A stretch of DNA of 64,000 nucleotides, taken from positions 11,432 to 75,431 of the forward strand of contig DAINSK010000014.1 of assembly GCA_036741355.1 (NCBI GenBank), given 5' to 3'. Shown here in pieces: positions 42,901 through 51,861 of this stretch (position 1 is its first letter; each line of letters opens with the position of its first letter). Source of the DNA: JBBRGK01 sp036741355. Its GTDB lineage: Bacteria; Chloroflexota; Dehalococcoidia; CAUJGQ01. The notes under the pieces were generated by a model. The model was not told where the DNA came from, did not search any database, and saw nothing but the letters and a program-made list of their open reading frames with translations. Position numbers and translations under genes: made by a program.

Positions 42901-42906
42901 ATTATA
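42901..42906 (-). promoter_or_regulatory. uvrB: -10 box of uvrB (TATAAT)
   Basis: The minus strand has a perfect TATAAT here, 48 bp before the uvrB start. A partly palindromic GGTCATACGTTC (42899-42888) lies just downstream, at about the transcription start, where a repressor would act. It differs from known LexA boxes at two positions, so a damage-response operator is only possible. No good -35 box is seen. Confidence 0.45.
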
Positions 42907-42955
42907 CCAGTTTCGATGGCAGCCGGCAGTCGCCACCAGCGGGGGCTTTGGTTGC

Positions 42956-43555
42956 TCAACCGCGCAGTATGTCGAGGGCGCGGAGTGCCTGGGTAACACG
43001 TTCTTCGTCGCCGACCTGGCCCGGTAACGAGACGCGGGCGAGGGCCATCCCTGCTTCGGCGGCGCTGTAGCCGAGCGAGACGAGAACGTCCAGTGCCGGG
43101 TCGATGGAGCCGCCGGTCGCAGGGAATGCTGGTATATCTGCACCCGAAGGGTTTAGCTTTCCTTGAAGCTCCAGAATAAGCCGGTCGGCGGTTCTTCGAC
43201 CGATGCCTTTAACGCGCGTGAGGGCCGTCGCATCCCGTCGCTCGACGACCGCACTCAGTTCGCCTGGAGAGAACTGCGTCAGGAACGACAGAGCGCTGCG
43301 CGGCCCGATGCCGGTTACGCCAAGGAGACGGGCAAAGGTGTCTTTCTCTTCGGGCGTCAGAAAGCCGTAGAGCTGAAGCGCCTCCTCGCGCACGTACATG
43401 TAGGTGAACAGCGTCACCTGATCGCCCGCGGCACCGATTCGCGCCAGCGTGCTGCCCGGGACGTTTACTTCGTAGCCCACGCCACCAACGTCTACGACGA
43501 CGTTGTCGCGGCCCTTCTCTTCAACAATGCCGCGCAGACGCGCGATGTAGCTCAT
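42956..43555 (-). CDS. ruvA: Holliday junction helicase subunit RuvA
   Basis: A 199-residue protein that binds four-way junctions and loads RuvB. MSYIARLRGIVEEKG with the VGGVGYEV OB-fold, two helix-hairpin-helix motifs (LLGVTGIGPRSALSFL, LTRVKGIGRRTADRLILEL) and a C-terminal domain for RuvB (DVLVSLGYSAAEA) are all there. It follows ruvC on the same strand; ruvB is not in the window. Confidence 0.95.
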   Translation of the reverse strand: MSYIARLRGIVEEKGRDNVVVDVGGVGYEVNVPGSTLARIGAAGDQVTLFTYMYVREEALQLYGFLTPEEKDTFARLLGVTGIGPRSALSFLTQFSPGELSAVVERRDATALTRVKGIGRRTADRLILELQGKLNPSGADIPAFPATGGSIDPALDVLVSLGYSAAEAGMALARVSLPGQVGDEERVTQALRALDILRG

Positions 43556-43611
43556 TGCGCAGGAACTCCCTTTGGGCGAGCGTAGCCTCGTCTAAAGACC
43601 GTGACCCGGAG

Positions 43612-44148
43612 TCAGTGCATACGTTCCAGGGCGCGCATGCGCCGGTTCGCGTAATGACAGATCGCGATCGCAAGCGCGTCGGCGGCGTCCGCGGGCGTGG
43701 GGAGCGACGGCAGCCCAAGCTGCAAGCGCACGTTCTCCTGAATCTGATGTTTGTCGCTGCGTCCGTACCCGGAGACGCACTGCTTCACTTCCGCCGGCGT
43801 GTACTGAAAGACGGTGATGTGTTCCTCTGCCGCGGCCAGCATAGCGGCCGCGCGGGCCTCCCCGATCGCGAACGCTGACCGAATGTTGACGGCTACAAAA
43901 GGAAGCTCAATTGCCAGCTCTTGCGCGTTGAAGCGTCGGATGGCAGCCCGAATACCCCAATAAATCGTGTGCAGCCGCGCCTCTATGGCCACGCGCGAAT
44001 CGGTCTTGATGTGGCCGTAATCCAGAGCTTGCGTGCGAGCCGGCGTGCACACCACGGCACCGTAGCCGGTGATGCGGAGACCGGGGTCGACACCAAGAAT
44101 AACGACCTCCCCGTTCATGTCGGGAAGGCCGTTGGCAGGTGTACTCAC
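43612..44148 (-). CDS. ruvC: Holliday junction resolvase RuvC
   Basis: A nuclease of about 178 residues that cuts Holliday junctions. ILGVDPGLRITGYG has the first catalytic aspartate; the conserved glutamate is in LAIELPFVAVN and the C-terminal DAADALAIAICH has the last acidic pair. The GTG at 44148 lies 11 bp behind yebC and is preferred; an ATG at 44118 starts ten codons later without a ribosome binding site. Confidence 0.93.
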   Translation of the reverse strand: MSTPANGLPDMNGEVVILGVDPGLRITGYGAVVCTPARTQALDYGHIKTDSRVAIEARLHTIYWGIRAAIRRFNAQELAIELPFVAVNIRSAFAIGEARAAAMLAAAEEHITVFQYTPAEVKQCVSGYGRSDKHQIQENVRLQLGLPSLPTPADAADALAIAICHYANRRMRALERMH

Positions 44149-44158
44149 GTCCGACCGC

Positions 44159-44908
44159 TCAGGCGTTGTAGGCCTCCATCGCAGACTCGGCGAAATCGGC
44201 ATTCGTGTAGACGTTCTGGACGTCGTCGTCGGCCTCTAACTTATCGAGCAGCTTTAGCGCCTGGATGCTCTTTGCCTCGTCGAGCTCAACGGTGTTTTCA
44301 GGGACCAATTGAAGGTCGGATGCGGTTACTTCGTAGCCGGCGTCAGTGAGCCCGCGTCGCACTGCTTCAACGCTTCCGCGTTCGGTGTACACGATCACTT
44401 CGCTATCTTCCGACCGCACGTCCTCGGCGCCGGCATCGATCGCCGCAAGCTCAATATCGTCGGAATCCTTGCCCCTGGCGTCGACCCTGACCACACCACG
44501 CGCGACGAACTGCCACGCAACCGAGCCGGTTTCACCGAGGTTGCCTCCGCCCCGGTCGAACGTCGAACGGATGCTCGCCGCCGTACGGTTGCGGTTGTCG
44601 GTCATGGCCTCGACCATGATCGCGATCCCGCCGGGGCCGTAGCCCTCGTACGCGATCTCCTCGAGCTCAGCTCCCTCACCGCCGCCGGCGGCGCGCTTGA
44701 TTGCGCGATCGATCGTGTCCGCGGGCATGTTCGCTTCACGCGCGCGCTGGACGGCCAGGCGCAAGCGAAAATTTGCGGTCGGGTCGCCACCGCCCTGCTT
44801 CGCGGCTACGACGATCTCGCGGCCAAGCTTGGTGAAGACCGCGCCGCGACGAACGTCCGTGACACCCTTTTGCCGCTTGATCTGTGACCACTTGGAGTGA
44901 CCGGACAC
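44159..44908 (-). CDS. yebC: YebC/TACO1-family regulator
   Basis: A 249-residue three-domain protein starting MSGHSKWSQIKRQKG, with EANMPADTIDRAIKRAAG and YEGYGPGGIAIMVEAMTDN. Members aid translation of difficult sequences (proline runs) or bind DNA as regulators. The yebC-ruvC-ruvA order is common in bacteria. The gene begins a minus-strand unit; 201 bp free of genes separate it from the rhodanese. Confidence 0.94.
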   Translation of the reverse strand: MSGHSKWSQIKRQKGVTDVRRGAVFTKLGREIVVAAKQGGGDPTANFRLRLAVQRAREANMPADTIDRAIKRAAGGGEGAELEEIAYEGYGPGGIAIMVEAMTDNRNRTAASIRSTFDRGGGNLGETGSVAWQFVARGVVRVDARGKDSDDIELAAIDAGAEDVRSEDSEVIVYTERGSVEAVRRGLTDAGYEVTASDLQLVPENTVELDEAKSIQALKLLDKLEADDDVQNVYTNADFAESAMEAYNA

Positions 44909-45110
44909 TTCTCGCCTTCGTTTCCGGATTCAGTCAGTCGATTTTACCACCGCCGTCGAAAGGGGGTCAAAATGCCGTGGCATATCTTGCCCACTGGTCC
45001 GCTGGCCGCAAGCGGCCTGCGCGATGCGCCGCTGAGCGGTGTTAGACTGATATGTCGGCACACGCGATTCTTGGCAGACAGCATGAGTAAGGCGAAGAAA
45101 GGAAACATCC

Positions 45111-46004
45111 ATGGCGGCGCCACAGGTCAAGCCCATCGAGCAGCGCGGCTATGTCCATCCGGAAGTTCTGGTCTCCACCGACTACGTGGCCCAGCATTTG
45201 GAGGACCGTGGCATTCGGATCCTGGAGGTCAACGAAGATATCCTCCTCTACGACACCGGCCATATCCCAAACGCGGTCAAGATCGACTGGCAGCAGCACT
45301 TGAACGACCCTGTCCGCCGCGACTTTATCGGCTCGGAGCGCTTTGCCAAGCTCATGGACGAGATCGGCGTCGGCAACGACACGACCGTCGTTTTCTACGG
45401 CGACCGCAACAACTGGTGGGCCTGCTACGCCTACTGGATCTTCCAACTCAACGGCCACGACAAGGTCAAGGTTATGGACGGCGGTCGCAAGAAGTGGATC
45501 GACGAGGGCCGCGAACTGACCAAAGAAGTGCCGCGCTACTCAAGCACCGGCTACAAGGCGCAGCGGCCCAAGCCGGGGATCCGTGCCTTCCGCGACGACG
45601 TCCTCGGGCACATCGGCGGACGGCAGCCCAAGCCGAACGCCGACAAGCCGCTGGTAGACGTGCGCTCACCTCAGGAGTACAGCGGTGAGCTGATGCACAT
45701 GCCGGATTACCCGCAGGAGGGAACACTGCGCGGCGGCCACATCCCCGGCGCCAAGAGCATCCCCTGGGCGCGGGCGGTGGACGCCGACACTGCGACCTTC
45801 AAATCGGCAGACGAGCTGAAGCAGATCTACGGTGATCAGGGTGTGACGCCTGATAAGGACGTTATCGCCTATTGCCGCATCGGTGAGCGATCATCGCATA
45901 CCTGGTTCGTGCTGCACGAGCTTCTGGGCTACCCGAAGGTGCGCAACTACGACGGTTCCTGGACCGAGTGGGGCAACGCCGTAGCGCTGCCGATCGAACG
46001 CTGA
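45111..46004 (+). CDS. sseA: Thiosulfate sulfurtransferase (two-domain rhodanese)
   Basis: A 297-residue tandem rhodanese. The N-terminal domain (residues 15-140) is inactive, with VFYGDRNNWWA where the loop would be. The C-terminal domain has the active loop AYCRIGERSSHTW with the catalytic cysteine. It closely resembles actinobacterial CysA-type enzymes that transfer sulfane sulfur from thiosulfate. GAAAGGA sits about eight bases before the ATG. Confidence 0.93.
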   Translation: MAAPQVKPIEQRGYVHPEVLVSTDYVAQHLEDRGIRILEVNEDILLYDTGHIPNAVKIDWQQHLNDPVRRDFIGSERFAKLMDEIGVGNDTTVVFYGDRNNWWACYAYWIFQLNGHDKVKVMDGGRKKWIDEGRELTKEVPRYSSTGYKAQRPKPGIRAFRDDVLGHIGGRQPKPNADKPLVDVRSPQEYSGELMHMPDYPQEGTLRGGHIPGAKSIPWARAVDADTATFKSADELKQIYGDQGVTPDKDVIAYCRIGERSSHTWFVLHELLGYPKVRNYDGSWTEWGNAVALPIER

Positions 46005-46039
46005 CCTGAGCCGAGGAGTCGGGATACCGTGCGCGTATT

Positions 46040-46055
46040 CCGACCGCCCGGTCGG
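46040..46055. terminator. Hairpin between convergent sseA and panC
   Basis: CCGACC-GCCC-GGTCGG forms a 6-bp GC stem midway between the two convergent gene ends. No T-run follows on either strand, so it may only contribute to termination or protect 3' ends. Confidence 0.3.
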
Positions 46056-46084
46056 AGAAACGTCCTGTGTCGAATCCTTTGTGG

Positions 46085-46942
46085 TTATCTGGCAACAGCC
46101 GTAACGCTTGCGCCCAAGGACACGTTGTCGATCAGCCGCGTTTTGCCGATGCGGACCGCAAGACTGACCAGAGCGCCGGTGTCCGCGGCTTCCAACTCGT
46201 CCAGCGTTTCGCCGTCGGCAACGCTGACGTATTCCAGTGACGCCAGGGGCTGAGCGTTTATCAACGCTTCGGCTAGGCCCCGAAGTTGGCGGGCGTCGGT
46301 AACACCTGAGTGCAATGCCTCCGCTACACGCCGAAGGGCCTGAGACAGCACCAGAGCCGCCTGGCGTTCGCGGTCGCTCAGGTAGGCGTTACGGCTGCTC
46401 ATCGCCAGCCCGTCGGCCTCACGGACGATGGGCAGCCCGATGACGTTCACCGGCACGTTCAGGTCGCGCACCATCTGTTTGATAACGCGAAGCTGCTGTG
46501 CGTCCTTTTGACCAAAGTAGGCGCGGTCCGGGGCGATGATGTTGAGCAGCTTCAACACGACCGTGGCGACGCCACGGAAGTGGCCCGGACGCGAGGACCC
46601 CTCTAGCCGGTTGGCAATTCCTCCCGGGTCGACCCAGGTGTCGAAGTCCGGAGGATATACCTCCGCGGCCTCGGGCGTGAACACCAGGTCAACGCCCGTC
46701 TGCTCGAGCAATCGCAGGTCTCCGTCCAGGTCACGCGGATAGCTGGCGAGATCCTCCCGCGGGCCGAACTGGGTCGGGTTGACAAAGATCGTCACCGCCA
46801 CATGGTCGTTCTCGGCGCGGGCACGGTCCACCAGGCTGATGTGGCCCTCGTGCAGGTAGCCCATCGTCGGTACAACGCCGACCGATCCTGAGAGCGAACG
46901 CCGCCAGGCACGAACGCCGTCGATGCGGGGCTCGACGATCAC
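46085..46942 (-). CDS. panC: Pantothenate synthetase
   Basis: A ligase of about 285 residues that joins pantoate and beta-alanine. VPTMGYLHEGHISLV has the HIGH-like motif, then VTIFVNPTQFGP, FGQKDAQQL and SSRNAYLSDRER (KMSKS-like). The GTG at 46942 overlaps the panB stop (GTGA), with GGAGG ten bases upstream; the frame is open 18 codons further. Confidence 0.95.
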   Translation of the reverse strand: MIVEPRIDGVRAWRRSLSGSVGVVPTMGYLHEGHISLVDRARAENDHVAVTIFVNPTQFGPREDLASYPRDLDGDLRLLEQTGVDLVFTPEAAEVYPPDFDTWVDPGGIANRLEGSSRPGHFRGVATVVLKLLNIIAPDRAYFGQKDAQQLRVIKQMVRDLNVPVNVIGLPIVREADGLAMSSRNAYLSDRERQAALVLSQALRRVAEALHSGVTDARQLRGLAEALINAQPLASLEYVSVADGETLDELEAADTGALVSLAVRIGKTRLIDNVSLGASVTAVAR

Positions 46943-47829
46943 GCCTTGCTGGCCTCCATCTCCCGAACGGAGCCCCCGCCGTACGGCGTCACGCACTCGC
47001 CGCCTTCAAGCGCCTTGCGGGCCTTATCGAGACCGAAGCTCTCTTTGGCGGTCGGGAACTCGCAGGCCTTCACCTGGTCGATGTATGCCTTCACGGCGCC
47101 ATCGATGGTTGGGGCGAGGTCCGCGAACCGGCGCGCGTGTCGTGGAAGAAAGTCCGGAAACAACCCCAAGAAGTCGTGCACGACCTGGACCTGGCCGTCG
47201 CAATAGGGGCCGGCGCCGATTCCGATCGTCGGTACGCCAATCTTGTCCGTCACCATCTTGGCGACATATGCAGGGATAGTTTCGAGCACGATTGCAAACG
47301 CGCCCGCGCGCTCGAGGGCGGCAGCGTCGTTGATCAGCTTGACTGCCGCGGCCGGCGTCTTGCCCTGAACTCGGTAGCCACCAAGTTGATTGACAGATTG
47401 CGGCGTGAGTCCAAGGTGGCCCATCACGGGAATACCGGCATCAACCATGCGCCGCACCGTGCCGGCGACCGGTTCGCCCCCCTCGAGCTTGACCGCCGTC
47501 GCCCCCGTTTCTTTCAACAGGCGGCCGGCGTTGCGGAGCGCGTCCTCCGTCGAGATCTGGTAGCTCATGAATGGCATGTCAACGACGATGATCGCGCGCT
47601 CCGTGCCCCGCACGACCGCTTTCCCATGGTGGATCATGTCCTCCATGGTCACCGGCAACGTGGAGTCGTAGCCGAGCACAACCATACCCAGCGAGTCGCC
47701 GACCAGCATGATCGGCACGCCGGCTGCCTCGAGCAGTTTGGCGGTCGGGTAGTCATACGCGGTAAGCATGGGAATCTTCTCCCCACGCTCCTTCATTGCC
47801 TTTAGTTCATTAATCGAAAGTCGAGTCAC
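46939..47829 (-). CDS. panB: 3-methyl-2-oxobutanoate hydroxymethyltransferase
   Basis: A 296-residue TIM-barrel enzyme making ketopantoate with methylene-tetrahydrofolate. MLTAYDYPTAKLLEAAGV, VGDSLGMVVLGYDST, MGHLGLTPQS and GIGAGPYCDGQV are diagnostic. The GTG start lies inside the end of the DUF2520 gene once the assembly gap is collapsed (20-bp overlap), so the three genes form one operon. Confidence 0.95.
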   Translation of the reverse strand: MTRLSINELKAMKERGEKIPMLTAYDYPTAKLLEAAGVPIMLVGDSLGMVVLGYDSTLPVTMEDMIHHGKAVVRGTERAIIVVDMPFMSYQISTEDALRNAGRLLKETGATAVKLEGGEPVAGTVRRMVDAGIPVMGHLGLTPQSVNQLGGYRVQGKTPAAAVKLINDAAALERAGAFAIVLETIPAYVAKMVTDKIGVPTIGIGAGPYCDGQVQVVHDFLGLFPDFLPRHARRFADLAPTIDGAVKAYIDQVKACEFPTAKESFGLDKARKALEGGECVTPYGGGSVREMEASKA

Positions 47830-48897
47830 AGTTGCACCCCCATTTCAACCCCAACAACGTCTGTCGGACTTCATTGCTCAATTCCTCGCGTTGAAGCGCC
47901 AACCCGGCGGTCGCCCTCGCAAGAACGTCGTACAGTNNNNNNNNNNNNNNNNNNNNNNNNNNNNNNNNNNNNNNNNNNNNNNNNNNNNNNNNNNNNNNNN
48001 NNNNNNNNNNNNNNNNNNNNNNNNNNNNNNNNNNNNTTCCTCGCGTTGAAGCGCCAACCCGGCGGTCGCCCTCGCAAGAACGTCGTACAGTTCTAAAAAC
48101 TCGGTGTCCCGAAGGGCGCGGCGATGTGCTGCCACCGTGCCGAGGTCGCCCCGAACGATCGGGCCGGTGAGCGCATCCGGCAGACCCGACCGTTCCAGGT
48201 TGTCCACGGTGCCGTGGAGGAGCGGCACCAATGCGGCCAAGCCTTCTTGTCGAGTTAGTCCCAGAGAACCGAGGAGTGAGACCGCAACTGCCGTAAGCGC
48301 CACCGTGTAATTACCTGCCATCACCGCCGCGGCGTGGTAGAGCGGTCGCGCCTCCTCGGGTACATCGATGAGCACTCCCCCCAGCCCTGCAACGAGCGAT
48401 GTGAAGAACCCCCGCGCTTCGCCTGGTCCCGTAAAAGCGAACCGGGTTCCAGTCGGAATGGGCGCGCCGCCCTCACGAGGAAGCGTGCAGAGCGGATGCA
48501 ACGCGACGGCCGTCGCTCCCTGCCGCCGGGCAGCGGCGAGCGCGACTGTGCCGAGCACCCCGCTGCAGTGAACGGCTATTTGCCCCGGTCGCCAGTCCAA
48601 TGAGGCGGCCAGCGTTTCGATGGACCCGTCTGAGACAGTCAAAAGAACGACGTCGCACAGATCGACGACCTCCTGGGCCGAGCCAGTAACGGTTGCCGAT
48701 TCTAACTGTTCGGAGATGCGCTGGGACGAGTTGAGGTTACGTGAGTAAACCGCTGCGACATGATTGCCGGCGGCAGCGAGCGCCAGAGAAAGTGCCGCAC
48801 CGACCGCTCCCAGGCCAATCAGGCCAATTGAGGGCGTCGACGGTAAGAGTTCCTCTGATTCGGACAGAAGAGGCGGGTTCGCGAGTATTGGCGTCAT
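47810..48897 (-). CDS. Rossmann/DUF2520 protein, candidate ketopantoate reductase (interrupted by gap)
   Basis: An NAD(P)-binding protein. GLIGLGAVGAALSLALAAAG is the dinucleotide motif, then VVLLTVSDGSIE and HCSGVLG, then a helical DUF2520 domain (HPLCTLP, YHAAAVMAGNYTVAL). The assembly gap falls near its C-terminus. Removing the 100 Ns and one 55-bp copy restores the frame, giving a natural end (LQREELSNEVRQTLLGL...) and a stop at 47810 for about 310 residues. Reading through the Ns instead gives an artefactual tail. DUF2520 genes often sit beside panC. No panE or ilvC is in the window, so reduction of ketopantoate is an attractive but unproven role. Confidence 0.8.
47882..48091. other. Second assembly gap with 55-bp duplicated flanks
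   Basis: Positions 47937-48036 are 100 Ns; 47882-47936 and 48037-48091 are identical 55-mers. It is the same structure as the first gap. Collapsing it removes 155 bases and restores the DUF2520 reading frame into panB, independent support that nothing is missing. Confidence 0.92.
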
Positions 48898-49049
48898 CTG
48901 GGCCCCGTCTCGGTCACATAGGATCCAAGCGGTTCGTTGGTCGGACTACCCGTTGCTTGCTACCGGCGCCGCTCACCGCCACAAACGTGGTCGGCTGCTC
49001 GTTCAGGATACCAGCGTGGCAAAGCGTGTCAAGAATGAATTTTGACGAG

Positions 49050-50066
49050 TTAGGCGTGGCCATCCGAGACCACCGGCACGCCTGCCAGGCTTGTCGCACA
49101 CTCTACGGCACGAACGATACTGCGCGCCACGGCGCGGGCGCCAAGGGCGCCGATGGCGAGCAGGTCAGGCTTATTCTCCGATCCCGTTTCGTTCCCGGTA
49201 GAAATCGCGAAGACGATGTCACCGTCGCCGGGCGAGTGCGACGGTTCGATCGCGCGTGCGAGACCGCCGTGCGCCATCTCCGCCACACGGATCAACTGGT
49301 CTCGGGCGAGCGTTGCCGTCGTCGCCACCACCACGAGCGTCGTGCTCGTGAACTCGGACGTGGCGCGGCTGCCGCGTCGTCGTAAGAGCTCCACCGCCGT
49401 TTCAACGCCTCCGGTCGGGTCGGGTCGGGGCACCGCGATCAGCGCGCCGGTTTCTGGATCGCGAATGTCGCCGTACGCATTTACGGCGGCCAGCGCGGCG
49501 ACGACCGTACCGTCGTGCAGCCGTTCCGATGCTGTGCCTATTCCCCCCTTGATCGCGCGGTCGATGCCTCCGGCCTTAGCGACGGTTGCGCCCGTTCCGG
49601 CACCTACACTTCCCTCGCGAACCCTCCTGACTGCCGAAAGGCAGGCCTTATACCCATCAGCTTCTCCGGGCCTGACCTTCGCGCTCCCGATACCCAGGTC
49701 GAACAGAACCGCGCCAACCACGATCGGCACGCGGCCGTGGCGGGTCTCAAAACCGATGTTCTGTTCCTCGAGGTAGCGCATGACGCCGCCGGCCGCGTTC
49801 AGTCCGAAGGCGCTGCCGCCGGTCAGCAGAATTGCGTGGATGCGTTGAACGAGGTTGCCGGGGCGAAGCACGTCAGTCTCACGGGTGCCGGGTGCGCCGC
49901 CTCGGACCGCGACCGCGGCAGCAACGCCGTCGGGAGGGGCCAGAATCACCGTACAACCGGTGGCTGCCCGCGAATTGGTCCAGTGTCCGACCCGCAGGCC
50001 GGGCACGTCGGCAAAGCTGTCGCGGCCCGATAACGCGGGTCCGCGCCGCTGCGCGCTTTTTCGCAT
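49050..50066 (-). CDS. P1/S58-family peptidase (DmpA-like)
   Basis: This protein of about 338 residues has the Ntn-hydrolase layout of DmpA aminopeptidases. FADVPGLRVGHWT at the start is typical, followed by LTGGSAFGLNAAGGVMRYLEE, VGAGTGATVAKAGG and FTSTTLVVVATTATL, where self-cleavage exposes the nucleophile. Members remove N-terminal residues or hydrolyse beta-peptides and amides. I take the internal ATG at 50066, since earlier residues have no family match. It follows the zinc-ribbon protein gene by 83 bp on the same strand. Confidence 0.85.
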   Translation of the reverse strand: MRKSAQRRGPALSGRDSFADVPGLRVGHWTNSRAATGCTVILAPPDGVAAAVAVRGGAPGTRETDVLRPGNLVQRIHAILLTGGSAFGLNAAGGVMRYLEEQNIGFETRHGRVPIVVGAVLFDLGIGSAKVRPGEADGYKACLSAVRRVREGSVGAGTGATVAKAGGIDRAIKGGIGTASERLHDGTVVAALAAVNAYGDIRDPETGALIAVPRPDPTGGVETAVELLRRRGSRATSEFTSTTLVVVATTATLARDQLIRVAEMAHGGLARAIEPSHSPGDGDIVFAISTGNETGSENKPDLLAIGALGARAVARSIVRAVECATSLAGVPVVSDGHA

Positions 50067-50149
50067 TGCATATTGCTCGCGCGATTTCGGGCTGAAAGTT
50101 CCGGTCGCCCGACCAGCATACGCCCTCACGTTGCAGCCCGGCGACCTGC

Positions 50150-51004
50150 TCAGCCGTCGCGAAAGCCGTGCTCGAACTGCTCGGGCCCGTGCAGCGACAC
50201 GAAAGCAAAAATCACGTTGCGCGTCAGGCGAGTCATCGTGTCGATCCCGTCGACGACGGCGCCGAGCGTCATCTCATCAGTGTTGAGCAGATTGATTTCG
50301 ACGCCGGAGCGCTCGCGGTTCAGCGCCAGCGTTGCGATCTGGCCGGGGATCAGCCGCGTTCCGCATAGCCAGTTCGTCTGGTCGGCGAGCGCCATCGGAC
50401 CGCCGAGCCGGCGCGCTGCGCTCACCAGAGCCTGTTCGCCGACAACCTGGAAGGCTAGCACCCGATCGAGGTCGGCGAGCGCCTCCGCCAACGCCGCGGC
50501 GACCTGTCCGCGCTCGCGCGTGTCCAATCCCGCAGCAAGCACTCGCACCTGCTCTGGTTGCGGCAGCCCGAATGCGTAGAGAATTTCGGCCGGACCCTTA
50601 CTCGCGAGGTCGTTAAAGAAGACCATCGCCGCGGCCACGTCAAGCTCGAACCCGAGCACGCCTTTGACAATTGGGACGGCACGGCGATTCAACAGCGCAT
50701 GATACAAGCCGAGAAAGTCCGTAGCCGCCGCCACGAACTGCTCATACACCGTCATCGCCAGGAGCTTGCGATCGGCGACATCGCTGATAACCAGTTGGCG
50801 CAGGCAAGCCTCGGCGACGACAAGCCGGCCGCGGGCGCCAAAGCGCGCGTAGTTGTCGAGAAATTCGGCATCCAGGCTGCGCAAATATCGATCGGCGCAC
50901 CGCACACAACCGCGGCCGCCGGCATCCGGCGATGGATCGGCGACGGGCCGCCCGCACTCTTCGCAGACCGCCGTCGCGATGTCGTGACCGACCCTTTGCG
51001 TCAT
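50150..51004 (-). CDS. Unknown helical zinc-ribbon protein, coupled to mutM
   Basis: A 284-residue protein with an N-terminal four-cysteine knuckle (CEEC at 14-17, CVRC at 33-36) followed by a mostly helical, leucine- and alanine-rich domain with no enzymatic motif I can name. Its ATG overlaps the mutM stop (ATGA), and polA precedes mutM, so it belongs to a DNA-repair transcription unit. A DNA- or repair-partner-binding role would fit, but that is inference from position. Length and composition are those of a real gene. Confidence 0.7.
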   Translation of the reverse strand: MTQRVGHDIATAVCEECGRPVADPSPDAGGRGCVRCADRYLRSLDAEFLDNYARFGARGRLVVAEACLRQLVISDVADRKLLAMTVYEQFVAAATDFLGLYHALLNRRAVPIVKGVLGFELDVAAAMVFFNDLASKGPAEILYAFGLPQPEQVRVLAAGLDTRERGQVAAALAEALADLDRVLAFQVVGEQALVSAARRLGGPMALADQTNWLCGTRLIPGQIATLALNRERSGVEINLLNTDEMTLGAVVDGIDTMTRLTRNVIFAFVSLHGPEQFEHGFRDG

Positions 51005-51843
51005 GCTTTCAATGCCTCTGGAGGCGCCGGTTGACAGTGTGGACAGTAATGGGTACCGCGGCCACCGATGACGATGCGCTCAATCGCTGTGCCACAGCGA
51101 TAGCATGGCTCGCCACGCCGTTGGTAGACGCGTAGATGCTCACGGTTGCGACCCTCCTGGCCATACGCGTTCACAAAATCACGCATCGTCGTACCGAAGT
51201 TACTGATGCCGCTTCTGAGCACTCGGGTTATGGCGCCGTGCAATGTCTGAAGCTCTTCTGTTGTGAGCGTCCCCGCGCGTCGGCTCGGATGAATGCCGGC
51301 GTCGTGGAGCGCCTCGTCCACATAGATATTACCCAGGCCGGCTACTCGCCGTTGGTCCAGCAATACCGACTTGATCGGAGCCTTTCGTCCCCTGGCCGCG
51401 GCTCCCAACGCATCTGGCGTGAACGTATCTTCAAGCGGTTCCGGCCCCAGTTTGCGGTCGATTTCGCTCGCATCTTCGGAGATCTGCCAAGTGCCAAAGC
51501 GGCGCGCATCGCGCCAGCGGAGCTCGTTGCCGTCGTCGAGGAGAATCGCCGCGCGGAAATATTTTCCTTCGGCGGCAGTGGCGCGCTCGACCTCGAATCG
51601 CCCGGTCATGCGAAGGTGAGCCACGAAGCACCGGCCGTCGTCGAGCGGAAAGATGAGGTACTTGCCACGCCGGCTTACTGCTTCGAACCGCCTACCAACC
51701 AGGTAATCGCGGAACTGGTGCGACGCCACGCCCTGCAACAGCCGCTCGCCCTCCGGCGTAAAGCGCACGTCACGAATCGTACGACCGACGACGGCGGGCT
51801 CGAGGCCGCGCCGGACCGTTTCGACTTCTGGGAGTTCTGGCAT
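51001..51843 (-). CDS. mutM: Formamidopyrimidine-DNA glycosylase
   Basis: A 280-residue bifunctional glycosylase/AP lyase for 8-oxoguanine. The processed N-terminus PELPEVETVRRGLE has the catalytic Pro2 and Glu3, the void-filling region is intact, and the C-terminal zinc finger reads CYRCGTAIERIVIGGRGTHY followed by CPHC. It lies 18 bp after polA, so the two repair genes are co-transcribed. Confidence 0.95.
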   Translation of the reverse strand: MPELPEVETVRRGLEPAVVGRTIRDVRFTPEGERLLQGVASHQFRDYLVGRRFEAVSRRGKYLIFPLDDGRCFVAHLRMTGRFEVERATAAEGKYFRAAILLDDGNELRWRDARRFGTWQISEDASEIDRKLGPEPLEDTFTPDALGAAARGRKAPIKSVLLDQRRVAGLGNIYVDEALHDAGIHPSRRAGTLTTEELQTLHGAITRVLRSGISNFGTTMRDFVNAYGQEGRNREHLRVYQRRGEPCYRCGTAIERIVIGGRGTHYCPHCQPAPPEALKA

Positions 51844-51861
51844 GGTTACCTGCCGAGCCCG

